This document shows positions 14,701 through 24,036 of a DNA stretch of 64,000 nt, piece by piece. Made by a program: the position numbers and the translations under genes. Position 1 is the first letter of the stretch, and each line of letters opens with the position of its first letter. Under the pieces are notes generated by a model, which made no database searches, was not told the origin of the DNA, and worked only from the letters and a program-made list of their open reading frames with translations. Origin of the DNA: Mesocentrotus franciscanus (Eukaryota; Echinodermata; Echinoidea; Camarodonta; Strongylocentrotidae). Location: assembly GCA_037976565.1 (NCBI GenBank), contig CP137666.1:5870060-5934059 (forward strand). The letters run 5' to 3'.

Positions 14701-17700
14701 TTTCAATTTCCTTGTAACTTTGTTCTATAACACTTCCACAAAGTTTAGGAGAGGAATTAAAGGGACAAAATGTTTACATCTTGATCAGAAATCATTTGCA
14801 ATGCAACTTCATGAGATTCTTGTACCCAAAGTGATTAAAAGAGCAGTTTGTTTATTCATGCTTTTTATGATCCATTTTTTATTCTCCATATTTAAATATA
14901 ATCTGAACATTCTGAATTGAAAGTACGAAAATTTCTACTGATTTTGTCACATCAAATTAAGGCATTGCAGCACAAAAATTACACTGCTACAGGCACAAGC
15001 TCTGGGTTGATGTAATCAAAGATTTCTAATTTTTCAGACAAGACAAGAAAAGTGCAAGATCCACCACCAAAAAAAAAAAAAAATGAAAGCTTTACACCCT
15101 TATCACATGAGTATATGCACTATCACTTCACAGTTTACATGTACAGTGTACTATACGATTGTAAACATAGACATGCATCTGACAGCTCAAAATTCAAGAG
15201 TATTTCACTTTCACAGTATTGTTCATTGTTTCAGGAGCATGTGAAACAAGTTTAATGGTCTTACTGCATTGTGCACAGGTGAGTAGACACACTTCCTTGT
15301 AAACCTACTTTCACTATTCAAACTAATGTTCCTTTTCTTTTCACTAAAATTCCTTACTTTCCATCTACTAAATGTTAATATGTTGAATCATTTTGAACCT
15401 CCATTAACTATGACAGTTCATAGGACACACAAAATTGCTAGAAATGGAATTCTGTTTTCCACTACAAAAGGGTATACATGTATAGTGTAGATATAAAGCA
15501 TGAGGGCGCTATATAGAATACTGATAAATAGCAAAATTGCTTAAATGACTTGAACATTCATTCAAGTTGTGTCTGCAACTCTGCATGTACATTGCTGAAT
15601 GCAGATTGAATATTACACTGCAATCATGGCAGGTTCAGGATATAGTAAGAAACTGATGAAGTGCATTTAACCATTTGTAATTATTCAATTTGTACACCCA
15701 TCCCACCTTTATTGACAACTAAAATAGCTTCGACAAAAAAAAAAAGGTGTGATTAATATTTGAATGGGTGATTAATAAAGTAACTAGATTCAATTCAACA
15801 CACTATCAATGGGAGAAAGCAGGTTCACAACTGAAGTTGGTTTCATTTTAATATGCAAGACAAGGAAGTCATTAAAGTATACAGAGTACATCAGTCACTA
15901 CCACTATTCATGTTAGATTGTATTGTAGGTAGATCTTTGGTTTGATTTGATGGGTTGTTTTACGGTACCCGACTGCTAAGCATGTGTATGGTTGTACATG
16001 TAAGTAAGCAACCAGGGGACCAACAGCTTTAAGTCCTTTTCAAGGGACACGGTAAAGAGGATTAATGCCTTACCAAAGGGCACTAGCACATCGACTTGGT
16101 TTCGAACCCAGGACCTCCCTCCCAGTTACAAGACCGCTGCTCTACCACTGAGCCATCCACGTCATCCTGGAAAAGAATTTTTGTGGCTATCAAATACATG
16201 CATATTGGGCTTGGCTCAACAAACATAACTTACTGGAGATGTTAAACTCCTCATGGACTATAGATGACTAGCACATAACTGTTTCTTTTTATTGGGGATT
16301 TTTGTAACAACCATAACAGCCCATTTTGAGAAAATAAATTTTTCAAGATAGAGGCAATACATACATTATATGTATATACCGATAATTATGACTTTTTAAG
16401 CATGATACATGAACATGTACATTGTACATGCAAGAGTTGGAATGATATTTAAAATTATTTATCATTGAAAGTGTTCACATTGGAAAAATTGTAAATCTTA
16501 TCCTACTGACATTTGAAAGACAGCATCTAAATTTTAATCATTGTAGAGTGTAGACAAAACATGTGCTCATAGCTCTGTTATTTTTTAAATTTCACTGCTG
16601 TCTTCTACATGGAGTTAGAAGGAGCTTAGGGCTTGATGCATTTTCGCACACTTCATGAATTAGTTGGAATGTTCAAGACTGTTCTTGAGTTCTGCTGATA
16701 AATTTTCTTTGATTCATTTATGAGCACTGCCACTGTGCCACATTGTCTCTCTGTAGAAATATCATTTTGTCATGTTCAATTCTCTTGAATTGCATTTCTT
16801 TCAATGTTAACATGACAAAATGGAACATGCTGTTTAGCATTTCTGAAATTTTGAAGTTAAAATCTCATTATGAAAAAGAAATTATCTATAATTCAACTGT
16901 TTTAATTCAAGAAAAATGTTAGCATTGCCAATTTGATACTTACTTCTTAAGTTAACGATAATAGCGATTAGTTTAGTATATGAAGGAGCATGCACAGAGT
17001 TTTTCGCTGAATTTAGCGAACTCCCTTTCCTGCATGCGAGCCTTTTCACACTAATCGCTATTATCGTAAAGTAAGTATCAAATTGGCAACTCTAACACAG
17101 TATTTTTGTTGTGTCTTTGCACTTCAATTTTCAACCAGAACCAACATCGCAAGCCCTCATATTAAGAGGTCAGCATTTTTGTAATGTAACTAATTATCAT
17201 CAGGAACACGTGAAAGGTAAGCTATCACTACGGTATCAAAATGTCATATTTTCGTTACATTATTGTACGATTTCCAAGTGTTTTGTACGAGAAGAAAATT
17301 ATCATTAGCTTCTTCTTCTTCTTCTTTTTGTTCTCTCTCTGCTTTTGTCAGAGATCAGCAACAGGATGTTGCATGTAGATATGTCTATAAGCAGGTCAAT
17401 AAGTAATTATTGAGAGGAAAGAGATGAAATACGGTTTGTAGATAAAAATTATTGCTGCAGCATTCAGTTCATCACATAGGGTCTATCTAGACTAGGTCTA
17501 TTTGAGAAGGGAGGAGAAGGGAGCTGGGCAACAGCGTGGCTTTCGTGAATGCATTAGCGAACTCCAAAGCCAGTGTGCAATGTTCGTCGGGTGCAGGAAG
17601 GTGTGATTTCAGACACATTTAAGGTTTTGTTTACCTGCCTTTTCATGCAGGGGTATGGGTGCCAATTAAGGCTAGGACTCGGAGGTGATATCAATATCAT

Positions 17701-18047
17701 ATTTCATATTTTCTATCAGTATCACCCAGCCCTAGGCAAAGTTGGGAGGCAGGACACTTAACAAACATAAATAAATATTTAAAATTAAAGACTTCTCTTT
17801 TGCCTTCGGAATTAACAGAAAATATTCATCAGATAGTAAACATCACAAATATTCTTTTTAGATCTAGTCACTAGACTCTAGACCTACAGTACAGAGTACA
17901 TGTACGGGAAAATAAATGAGTGGGACTTCATAGTCTGTCATACTCGTAGTCATACATACCTGCACTGTATTCTTCCCTGGCCTCTTGAACAGCCGCTGCA
18001 GCCTCTGGAAATTCTGCCTGATTAACGTGACCTTCGTCAAAACTCAT
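3539..18047 (-). CDS. RALBP1: RalA-binding protein 1 (RLIP76)-like, N-terminal part, spliced and partial
   Basis: Coding exons on the minus strand are 18047-17960 (start MSFDEGHVNQAEFPEAAAAV), 4978-4846 and 3840-3539, with phases 1, 2 and 1. They join to about 174 residues. Exon 2 gives DSDSFGEKDPFKLKKEKKD then EKGYKSFEAAESFSEEDDE, which parallels the vertebrate RalBP1 stretch with KKKEKRTEGYAAF followed by an acidic run. Exon 3 is a highly charged Lys/Glu repeat region ending in TIDMPYVKP. In vertebrate RalBP1 a similar IDVPNLKP sits directly before the RhoGAP domain. The donor after CCA-G leaves room for a Val/Ile codon, as expected for KP-V/I-FG. RalBP1 proteins are Ral effectors with GAP activity for Cdc42/Rac and a role in endocytosis. 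The RhoGAP and Ral-binding parts are not in the window. At the exon 2/3 junction the second of two adjacent AG acceptors must be used to keep frame. Identification is by motif order only; another Lys-rich protein is possible. Confidence 0.68.
4211..4780. mobile_element. Small inverted-repeat element (MITE-like) in a RalBP1 intron
   Basis: The left end carries ATTCTGTGCAATATGTCCCA followed by TACGACATATG. The right end carries the reverse complement with few changes (CATGTCGTATGGGACAAATT then GCATTGAAT), giving terminal inverted repeats of about 30 bp. A second inverted pair lies inside: CACGAAAACAAAGCCAT near 4470 and ATGGCTTTGTTTTCGTG near 4552. A further inverted pair of AATATATTCTTGTATCACAC also occurs. 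No protein-coding capacity was seen. A related end motif (GCAATTCTGTGCAATGAGTC) occurs at about 12606. Confidence 0.65.
5065..5122. repeat. Hairpin with 20-bp arms
   Basis: TACAGTAGGCTTACGGTTGC and GCAACCGTATGCCTACTGTA are reverse complements with one mismatch, separated by about 15 bases. It lies in the intron before RalBP1 exon 3. It could be a tiny foldback element. A structured-RNA role is not supported by anything else seen. Confidence 0.75.
5757..5800 (-). ncRNA. Hammerhead-ribozyme-like motif, left arm
   Basis: The minus strand reads ATCACCTGACGAAGTG, then a short stem II region, then GCACGAAACGTCGAGAT. This contains the conserved core CUGANGA, GAAA and a GUC cleavage triplet. Stem III would be the minimal palindrome ACGU, which fits the dimer-type hammerheads reported in Penelope-like elements. 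Stem I can be formed by ATCAC and GAGAT with one mismatch, and stem II by GTGT and GCAC. Whether it cleaves is unknown. Confidence 0.6.
6118..6552 (-). pseudogene. GIY-YIG endonuclease remnant of a Penelope-like element
   Basis: The open frame from 6552 down to the stop at 6184 contains RRLESHVIRTVFRSDTTLRQ, then NIPCKGCDRSYIGETARPIK, SAVAEHAW, HWYTRRIKEA. These are the linker, the GIY-YIG-like core (here SYIGETARPIKERITEHKRD) and the C-terminal part with conserved Tyr, Arg, His and Glu residues typical of Penelope-like endonucleases. After the stop the next frame continues with NRDNGIDIPEFWMRTICRHD, matching the usual C-terminal tail, so a single frameshift separates the two parts. A TGA in the same frame lies just upstream, and reverse transcriptase is missing. 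It is not functional as it stands. Confidence 0.82.
6770..6814 (+). ncRNA. Hammerhead-ribozyme-like motif, right arm
   Basis: This is the inverted copy of the motif in the left arm. The plus strand reads CACCTGACGAAGTGTTGCAG and then GCGCACGAAACGTCGAGATC. All core bases (CUGANGA, GAAA, GUC) are kept, while the stem II loop differs (CAGCAG against AAGCGG). Conservation of the core with change in the loop is consistent with, but does not prove, selection on ribozyme activity before the element died. Confidence 0.6.
6880..8529. other. Intronic DNA of the RalBP1-like gene, nothing recognised
   Basis: AT-rich sequence without long open frames, strong repeats or RNA-gene signatures. A CCTAA-rich patch (8390-8475) resembles degenerate telomere-type DNA. 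The short open frames here have no recognisable similarity. Confidence 0.5.
8530..9622. mobile_element. Non-autonomous inverted-repeat element with subterminal repeats
   Basis: The left end AGGCACATTTATACTGTCA pairs with the right end TGACAGTGTAAATGCCT. Both subterminal zones carry repeats of GCGATGTTTC and TTGGCGTGTTT in opposite orientation, a layout typical of DNA transposons with subterminal transposase sites. The middle holds a 176-bp tandem duplication (8912-9263). No transposase frame was recognised. Confidence 0.65.
8912..9263. repeat. Tandem duplication of 176 bp
   Basis: Two adjacent copies begin TTTGATATACTTTGATTTAT and end TCTTCTTCTTCCATT. They differ at only about four positions (for example GTATAC against GCATAC). 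The duplication is inside the element at 8530-9622 and explains twin short open frames on the minus strand. Confidence 0.92.
9623..13312. other. Intronic DNA of the RalBP1-like gene
   Basis: No exon, RNA gene or complete element recognised. It contains the CA-type microsatellite at 11697-11750 and AT-rich filler. Many short copies of the palindrome TGTACATGTACA occur here and elsewhere in the window. Confidence 0.45.
11697..11750. repeat. CA-type microsatellite
   Basis: A run of CA dinucleotides passes into a CACACG pattern and then a poly-A stretch. It is intronic. The Cys/Val-rich open frame across it on the minus strand is an artefact of the repeat. Confidence 0.95.
13313..13349 (-). CDS. 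RALBP1: Alternative first coding exon of the RalBP1-like gene
   Basis: The minus strand reads ATG then APKAKKSLKKK and one extra base, followed by the donor GTAAGT. It ends in phase 1, the same phase as exon 17960-18047, so either exon can join exon 4978-4846 in frame. It cannot be an internal exon placed after the upstream one. The nearest upstream AG acceptor (in TTTCGTCAG), read in the required phase, hits a stop codon. The simplest reading is a second promoter giving an isoform with a short basic N-terminus in place of the 29-residue acidic/Ala-rich one. Confidence 0.6.
14085..14340. repeat. Tandem array of a 42-bp unit, about six copies
   Basis: Units contain CTCCCATTTGCGAATGTTTT and then GTGCCGTGAAATAGGCCATT, with starts near 14109, 14151, 14193, 14235, 14277 and 14319. 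Because 42 is a multiple of three, the minus strand shows a repeating 14-residue frame (GANGLFHGTKHSQM). It has no recognised homology and is most likely a by-product of the repeat. The array lies between the two alternative first exons of the RalBP1-like gene. Confidence 0.92.
15960..16170 (-). mobile_element. tRNA-derived SINE
   Basis: The minus strand begins GGATGACGTGGATGGCTCAG and contains an A-box-like TGGCTCAGTGGTAGAGC and a B box GGTTCGAAACC at tRNA-like spacing, forming an RNA polymerase III internal promoter. It is followed by a non-tRNA body with CTAGTGCCCTTTGGTAAGGC and ATTAATCC, a body motif that recurs in marine invertebrate SINEs. The tRNA-like head departs from a clean cloverleaf (extra GGGA near the anticodon arm), so it is a SINE rather than a tRNA gene. 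Confidence 0.78.
16918..17097. mobile_element. 180-bp foldback element
   Basis: The left arm TGTTAGCATTGCCAATTTGA then TACTTAC pairs with the right arm GTAAGTATCAAATTGGCAAC then TCTAACA. The inner pair TAACGATAATAGCGATTAGT and ACTAATCGCTATTATCGTA is also inverted, so most of the element can fold into one hairpin. The end motif TTGGCAACTCTA recurs near 30270. Confidence 0.85.
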
Positions 18048-18253
18048 GATAATATCGGTTCTTTCGGTGACAAGAAATTGGAGTATAAGAAATGAGTATG
18101 AAATATATTTCAGGAATCAAATCGGGCTCCTCCCAACTCTAGCTCCTTGGCTCTGATCGATCTGAACTGTTCACCACCGAGCTACACAATCGTCATATAC
18201 GTCATGTACGTGTATTATATTCACATTTTGACACAGAACTCAGTTCTGTGTAC

Positions 18254-18265
18254 GCCGCCATATTG
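18254..18265 (-). promoter_or_regulatory. YY1-type motif upstream of the RalBP1-like start
   Basis: The minus strand reads CAATATGGCGGC, matching the YY1 consensus AANATGGCGGC. It lies about 210 bp upstream of the start codon at 18047, the kind of place where YY1 sites define TATA-less promoters. No other core promoter element was clear. The assignment is inference from motif and position. Confidence 0.4.
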
Positions 18266-18589
18266 AAACTCCTAATTGCACCAAGATCGGCAAACTAGCA
18301 GTTTCGATTATGTAACCCCACCACATTTTATGCTGAGTTTTTTCTTCTTTGATTTATTTAATTTTTGTTAACAATTCTCATCTTGGAGGCAGTTGTAAAC
18401 TCAGCTCAATTTATTTCTATAATGTCTCGTAGTATACAGGGGGCGTGCCCCCCTCCCACCTCAGCTACTACATGTAGCTGGGCAAAACTACAATTTTTAG
18501 ATAGTGTAATAGACATTCAAATGTCGCATAAACATTGTCTCAACCCAACAAAATTTGCAAATCTTCCTTGATCTTGGAAAGTGTTTTTA

Positions 18590-19245
18590 AATAGAATAAT
18601 TATACAAATGTAGACACTGAACTGAACCTAGAGTTTCAGATAAATGGAAGAATCTATTCTTTTTGTGTTCTAACATAAAAAATGATGTACGAACTTTGTT
18701 GAAAATTAGAACAGAAAAATCATACGCGAGGCACAATTTGGAAAACATTTATGGTGCGTCAGAAAAAGATATTCAAACAATAGTTTTAAGACACAGGTAG
18801 CCAACCTTGAATAGCAAAAATACTTCATAAGCTAGTTTATACAAATAAGCATCTGTTTGTGTTTAAAACTTCTGTAAATGATTTATGTTCCCTTTGTCAG
18901 AAAATGGAAGAAACGTACGAACACTTATTCTTTTTATGTGAAAAAACAGGAACACTATGGAAGGGTTGTGTCATTTTGTTGTAATTTATTAGACATTACG
19001 AACATAGACTGGAAAGGGGTCCAGGCTTGGAATAGAAAGGTCAACAGTGGGTGAAAAACAATTATTGGACCACATCATTATTTTAATAAAATATATATTT
19101 TTTAACAGCAAAAATACAAAGAAACCTCTTACCCTCAAGATTTCAAGAAAAATATTGGAAAGTAAACTAGAAGGAAGAAAGTTAGCTGAACGGAGAGGAA
19201 CATTGCGTAATCATTTCATAAAATGGGACAATCTTCTTTGCTAGG
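18590..19245 (+). pseudogene. LINE ORF2 C-terminal remnant with zinc-knuckle-like motif
   Basis: In one plus frame the sequence gives VYTNKHLFVFKTSVNDLCSL then CQKMEETYEHLFFLCEKTGT and LWKG. This is the Cys-x2-Cys ... His-x4-Cys pattern near the C-terminus of L1/Tx1-type non-LTR retrotransposon ORF2. Further on, KNTKKPLTLKISRKILESKL, KLAERRG and FIKWDNLL resemble the extreme C-terminus of the same ORF2 group. Stops and frame changes between and upstream of these parts show a decayed, 5'-truncated copy. It lies between the RalBP1 and SKAP genes. Confidence 0.68.
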
Positions 19246-19488
19246 GACTTCGAGCTAGGCAGAGCGGCCATTAATTTACTTTAACTAAGCATACATCTCT
19301 ATTGAGCTGCTAAGACATCCATGTTCTCGGATGGGAGGAGTAGTGGGGTGGGGTGTGTGTTTTCTGCTGGGAAAGGTACTGTATAATTATAATGGAGTAT
19401 GACTTCCTTTCATTCCTTAGTTTCTAGGTCTTGAACTTTCTTTCTTTTCTTTTTTTGTTATTCTATTTTTAAAATCTTTTTTTAAATA

Positions 19489-20878
19489 GGGTAGGTGTAG
19501 GGAATTGGAGACCACAAAGCTTGAACCCATCACTGTCTGTCCGTGTTGGCTCCAATATTGCTATAGCGCCATATGTGGCCTTTAACAACACTGCTGCATT
19601 ATATCCAATTCATTTCGAAGACTACAATGCGTTCTTTCTGATATAAAAACACAATTTTCACTGAATGTTGTGGTGTATGCAGATATTTAGGGGTGGCTCT
19701 TAAAAAGTAGTTTTAAAAGGAAGTTTATGAAGTGTGCCAACCCGAGATCACAGAAAACTTATGGCCATTGTGTGTTGTGAATGGGTGTTACTATGCACAT
19801 TATGAATGGTGTCTGATCAGAAATGTGTGTAGGCAATGGGGGACACCAGGTCCAAGATGGGGGTCGTTCGTTGTGAATAAAGGGAAACAGCAAAATTTGC
19901 ATAAAATTGATGAATAAATAATTACTACAGAAATTGGAAATACACTCTGCCTAGAAGTCAAATCTACTGGGACTGAAGAAAGTTGTTTTAAGTTTTTAAA
20001 GTTTTAAAGTTGTTTTAATGATGTGACCAATGTGAAAGTCACGTTGCCAGAATAGTATTCTGAAAGCATTTTTTTATTCCATCGTGGTGTCATTCTCATT
20101 TCAATGCATTTCATATTAAGATAACTAGTTTTAATGTTTAATGATGTTAGTGTTATCAATGTAAAAGTCCCATTGTTAGAAAAAAAGAAGATTGACCATG
20201 CCAAGGCCAAAAAACATTGACACTTTTAGTTGCATGAAAGTACAACAAATAAAAACATCACTATACAGAATGGGAAACCGATATGGGCCTACTTTCCCCC
20301 AGTTGTTCATGTCATGTTGAAAGGCACTATCATGAACCATATTTGGTTGTTCGTGTCACCATTCTAATTTGAATGCATTTCATGTTAAGAAGTTGTTTCT
20401 ATGCTGTGAGTTTGATCAATGTAAAAGTCACATTGCCAGAACATTATTCTGAAAGTATTTAAACATAATTTAAAGCACCTTTATTACTGTAAACAAAAAC
20501 TACAGAAATATTTTGGGCCACATTGCTTTAAAATCGTTTCAAAAGTACAGTAAGTTCATTGGCTGCATGTATCTCTTTCGAAAAGTGTTTGAACTAACTA
20601 TAACAATCCCATTTTCATTCAAATTGTATTTAAAATGTCTAGATTTGTAACTGTCCTTTATTACCTACACATGTAGGTAATGAGAGACCTTTGGTGATGA
20701 CGTCATTAATTATTGTTATCTTATTAATAAGTTACATCATGACCACAATTTTGTTACCAAATAAAGAGAAGAAGTTACTGAAGAGAATACAAAACTTTCT
20801 GTATGTGCAACATTTTTCATGTTTATGTAAATTATGCGAATGTACTTATAAAGGGTCTCCAATTCCCCACACCTACCC
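19489..20878. mobile_element. 1.4-kb inverted-repeat element flanked by TA
   Basis: The left end GGGTAGGTGTAGGGAATTGG then AGACC is matched by the right end GGTCTCCAATTCCCCACACC then TACCC, about 25 bp with a single mismatch. Both ends are bordered by TA, the target of Tc1/mariner-type transposases. No transposase frame was recognised, so it would be non-autonomous. It contains two diverged copies of a block (near 20030-20130 and 20350-20460) with GTAAAAGTCACATTGCCAGA. Confidence 0.7.
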
Positions 20879-21451
20879 TAAAACATTTTCCTCTCAAAGC
20901 AAAGGTTTTCTTCAAATTACTTATAATTTCATTTTCTGAAATCAAGCGATTTTATAATTGAAAAAAAAAAAAATTCAGATGCTTGTATTAAAGTCCCTCT
21001 GCACTGGTTTGGCCAGGAGGGATTAGAGGGATTAGCGTGCATGGTCACTGACAGGTGGTTATCTCATCAACTCAGCTCTCAATTAACGTAAGAAAAAGAG
21101 GATCATGGGGGACCAACGGGCACCGCTTATGCATTGTTTTCTATATAGAGGGAGCAAGTGGCTACAAGTACATGTAGTACAGTGGGGCTTTAATATAGTG
21201 TTTTCATATTCTGTTTGTATTGTCTTAGATATTTTGTATTTTCATTCGTGGAAAAAATTATATTATGTGGAAGGAAAATATATACGAAATTCACGTAGGA
21301 CAGCAATGATGTTACTTTTTCAGTCCGAATGCTTATACGGGATAGGCAGAAGTTTCGGGGAAATAGTAATGAGATAGCACCAGCGATAAAGATTGATGTG
21401 AAATATGCAAAAGGAGAGAGAGGGAGGGGGAAGGGGGCATTGAGAGTCAGA

Positions 21452-21470
21452 GAGAGAGAGAGAGAGAGAG
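21452..21470. repeat. GA microsatellite
   Basis: A short pure (GA)n run. The charged open frames over it on both strands are repeat artefacts. Confidence 0.9.
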
Positions 21471-21845
21471 CCGCGGGAAGAGTCAAACGAAGAGGATCTA
21501 ATACACCCCATAAATTAAATAAAGTCAGGTGTGATGAGAAACTCGATCCACATTTTAAATTATTAATTCAAATATTTTGGTGGGAAAGCCCTATATATAT
21601 TTTTAAAAATAAGTTTTTTCTTCTTAATTCGGCCTGTTACATCATAATCAGTTTTGTTTTCGACGAAAGGGAAAGGGGTCTATAGCAAAATATGCCAATA
21701 GATTTCTCCCCCCCCCCAAAAAAAAGGGGGCCTATGGCGGGGGAATGTTGCAAAAAACTATCGGGGAGTCTTGCGGGAGGTCATCCTATAAAGGGTATTA
21801 TATATCTTGTATAGAAGCTACGCTGGCCCCGACAGCGTAGAGCCA

Positions 21846-23125
21846 GAGGCGGCCCTCCCGGGGCAGGGGGGGGGGCACAGTGCCCTCCCACTTTTTCAAG
21901 CACCCGAAAAGTGCCCCTTTTTACATAGGAAAAGTGCCCCTTTAATTTTGTAAGAAGTGCCCCTTTTTACCTAGGAATAGTGCCCCTTTCACTTTGACAA
22001 GTGCCCTTATTAATTTGTAAAAGTTTCCTTCCCCTTTTCAACTCTGATAAGTGCCCTTTTATTTGGACACGTGCCCCTTTTCCTTCGACAAGTTCCCATT
22101 TTCCTTTGCAATAAGACATGGTGTCCATTTTCCATTCTCATAAGTGCCCTTTTTAATCTCTGGTAAGTGCCGTTTTCAGGTACGAGAAGTGCCTCTTCTC
22201 TGATAAATGACCCTTTTCAGGTACGAGAAGTTACTCCTTTTCACTTTAAAATCTGATCGGCGCCCATTTTCTTTCAACTAATGCACATTTTACTTTATTA
22301 TAAGTGCCCCCTTTTCATTCACATAAGTGCCCTTTTATATCTGGTCATTGCCCCTTTTCAGGTGCGATAAGTGCCTCTTTTCACCTCTGATAATTTCCTT
22401 TTACCAATGATACGTGCCCCTTTTCGTTTCTAATAACGGACCTTTCCCTTTTATAAATGCCCCTTTTCACCTCTTATAAATGCCCCTATCAAGGTCTGAT
22501 GGGGCCCCTATTCCGTCGGCAAATGCCCATTCCCTATTCTCATGACTGACTTTTTCATCACTGGTGAGTGCCCCTTTTTGAGGGTGTAAGAAGTGCCCCA
22601 TTTTCACCTCTGATAATATTAATACTCTTTGTACTTTGACACATGCTCCTTTTCTTTTTTGATAAGTGTCCCCTTTTCCTCTCATCATTAAACGCGCCCC
22701 TAAGAGCAATTTCCCCAGAACTCGCTCGCTACGCTCGCACGCATCTATAAATGATATACGCATGTTACTTATCAAAGGCCTTTTCATTCTTCTGTTATGA
22801 GAATGTGCTTATAATCCCATCAGGATTGGGTTTTTTCCTCTTTATAAGATGTAATTTTTCGCACTGCGACCTCACAAATCTTAATTTTTCCTCGCTCGCT
22901 TCGCTCGCTCGCAAATAAATTGTCAGACCATCACACCCAACTGCAAAGCATGATGCTTAAGCAATATCTTGTATGGTGTATAAAGTGAAACAAATATTGA
23001 AATCATAATGTAGGGGTATATACCAACGTCTAAAAAAATGGTATATTTTCGCTTTGAGATTTCCCGTTGTAGGTGCCCTTTTTTTCCAGAAAGTGCCCTT
23101 TTTTCTTGGTGCCCCTCCCCCACTT
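21846..23125. repeat. Degenerate array of a roughly 25-30 bp AGTGCCCCTTTT repeat
   Basis: For almost 1.3 kb the plus strand repeats variations of AAGTGCCCCTTTT joined to ACCTCTGATAA-like spacers, with heavy divergence between copies. It starts after CCAGAGGCGGCCCTCCC and ends with GGTGCCCCTCCCCCAC. The middle (22700-22920) contains CGCTCGCTTCGCTCGC repeats. It may be the expanded interior of a DNA element with GGCGGCC-type ends, but no target duplication could be fixed. Confidence 0.75.
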
Positions 23126-23312
23126 TGGACTGAGCCTCGAGCTAGTGAGAGAAACCTCTTGGCGATTAATTTATAAGTTATAGTGAGCCAGTAGTTTGAG
23201 GTCCATGGTTTGATGAGAACACTGGAAAGTTGATATTCGGGCAACGGGGCAATTAGAGACGACGGTCCACATATATTATGCCCTCCTCTCTCGGATCAGG
23301 GATGCCTCCCCT

Positions 23313-23740
23313 CAGGGGCGGATCCAGCCGGCGGCAAGGGAGGGGGCCTAAAAAGGGGCCCACTTCGTGCGAAAATTTGAAAATCGTGCCGGCCGATTTT
23401 GCGCTCAGTGGGGGGTAGTGAGCACAATTTTTTTGGGGGCACCCGAAAAAATTATCCGCCACCGCCCCCTGGGGCGCCAGGGGTAGTGAGCACAAATTTT
23501 TTGGGGGGTACCCGAAAAAAAATTTCCCTATGGGAAGGGTTATATTTTTTTTCCACCGCCACCGCCCCCTGGGGCGCCGGGGGTAGTGACCACAAATTTT
23601 TTGGGGGGTACCCGAAATTTTTTTTCCCTACGACACCCCTTGGGTGCCAGGAGGGGCCCATCTTCTTTTTTTCTTCAAAAAAAGGGTGTTTTACCTGGTT
23701 TTTTGCTAGGGGAGGCCCCCCCCCCCTGGATCCGCCACTG
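23313..23740. mobile_element. Non-autonomous hAT-type element with 8-bp target duplication
   Basis: The ends CAGGGGCGGATCCAG and CTGGATCCGCCACTG are near-perfect inverted repeats. The 8-bp sequence CCTCCCCT occurs directly before the left end (23305-23312) and directly after the right end (23741-23748), the size made by hAT transposases. The interior is a GC-rich tandem repeat with GGGGGGTACCCGAAA and CACCGCCCCCTGGGGCGCC. No transposase is encoded. It sits just upstream of the SKAP gene. Confidence 0.9.
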
Positions 23741-24036
23741 CCTCCCCTCCTCGACTTAGTTTTCGGAATTCCTCTCAAAATGTTAGGGACTGTCCCTTTC
23801 CTTTCTGTACTGCACTCTGCGCTACACTAAGCTTGTGTATTGTGTACAGCCAGCTGGCTTCTCGTTTCAACCTGCGCTCCGCGATCTCAATAGTTGCTAG
23901 TGGAGTGAGTACCCAGCACACACGACGCCAGTTGCAGACTGAAATCTGACTTGACGTCCTGCTAATCGAGTTGGTGGAACAGGGGAACCCCTGAAGAATA
24001 ATGAATGTACACATTGCTTAAAATTGTTAATCAACT

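Noticed and set aside
16080..16165. Possible tRNA gene on the minus strand
   Set aside because: A and B boxes are present, but the anticodon arm does not fit a cloverleaf and the sequence continues into a SINE body.
21190..21685. Several charged or Ser/Leu-rich open frames
   Set aside because: They are generated by the GA microsatellite and its surroundings on both strands.
23399..23830. Gly/Pro-rich open frames on both strands
   Set aside because: They lie in the GC-rich tandem interior of the hAT element at 23313-23740, so they are repeat artefacts.
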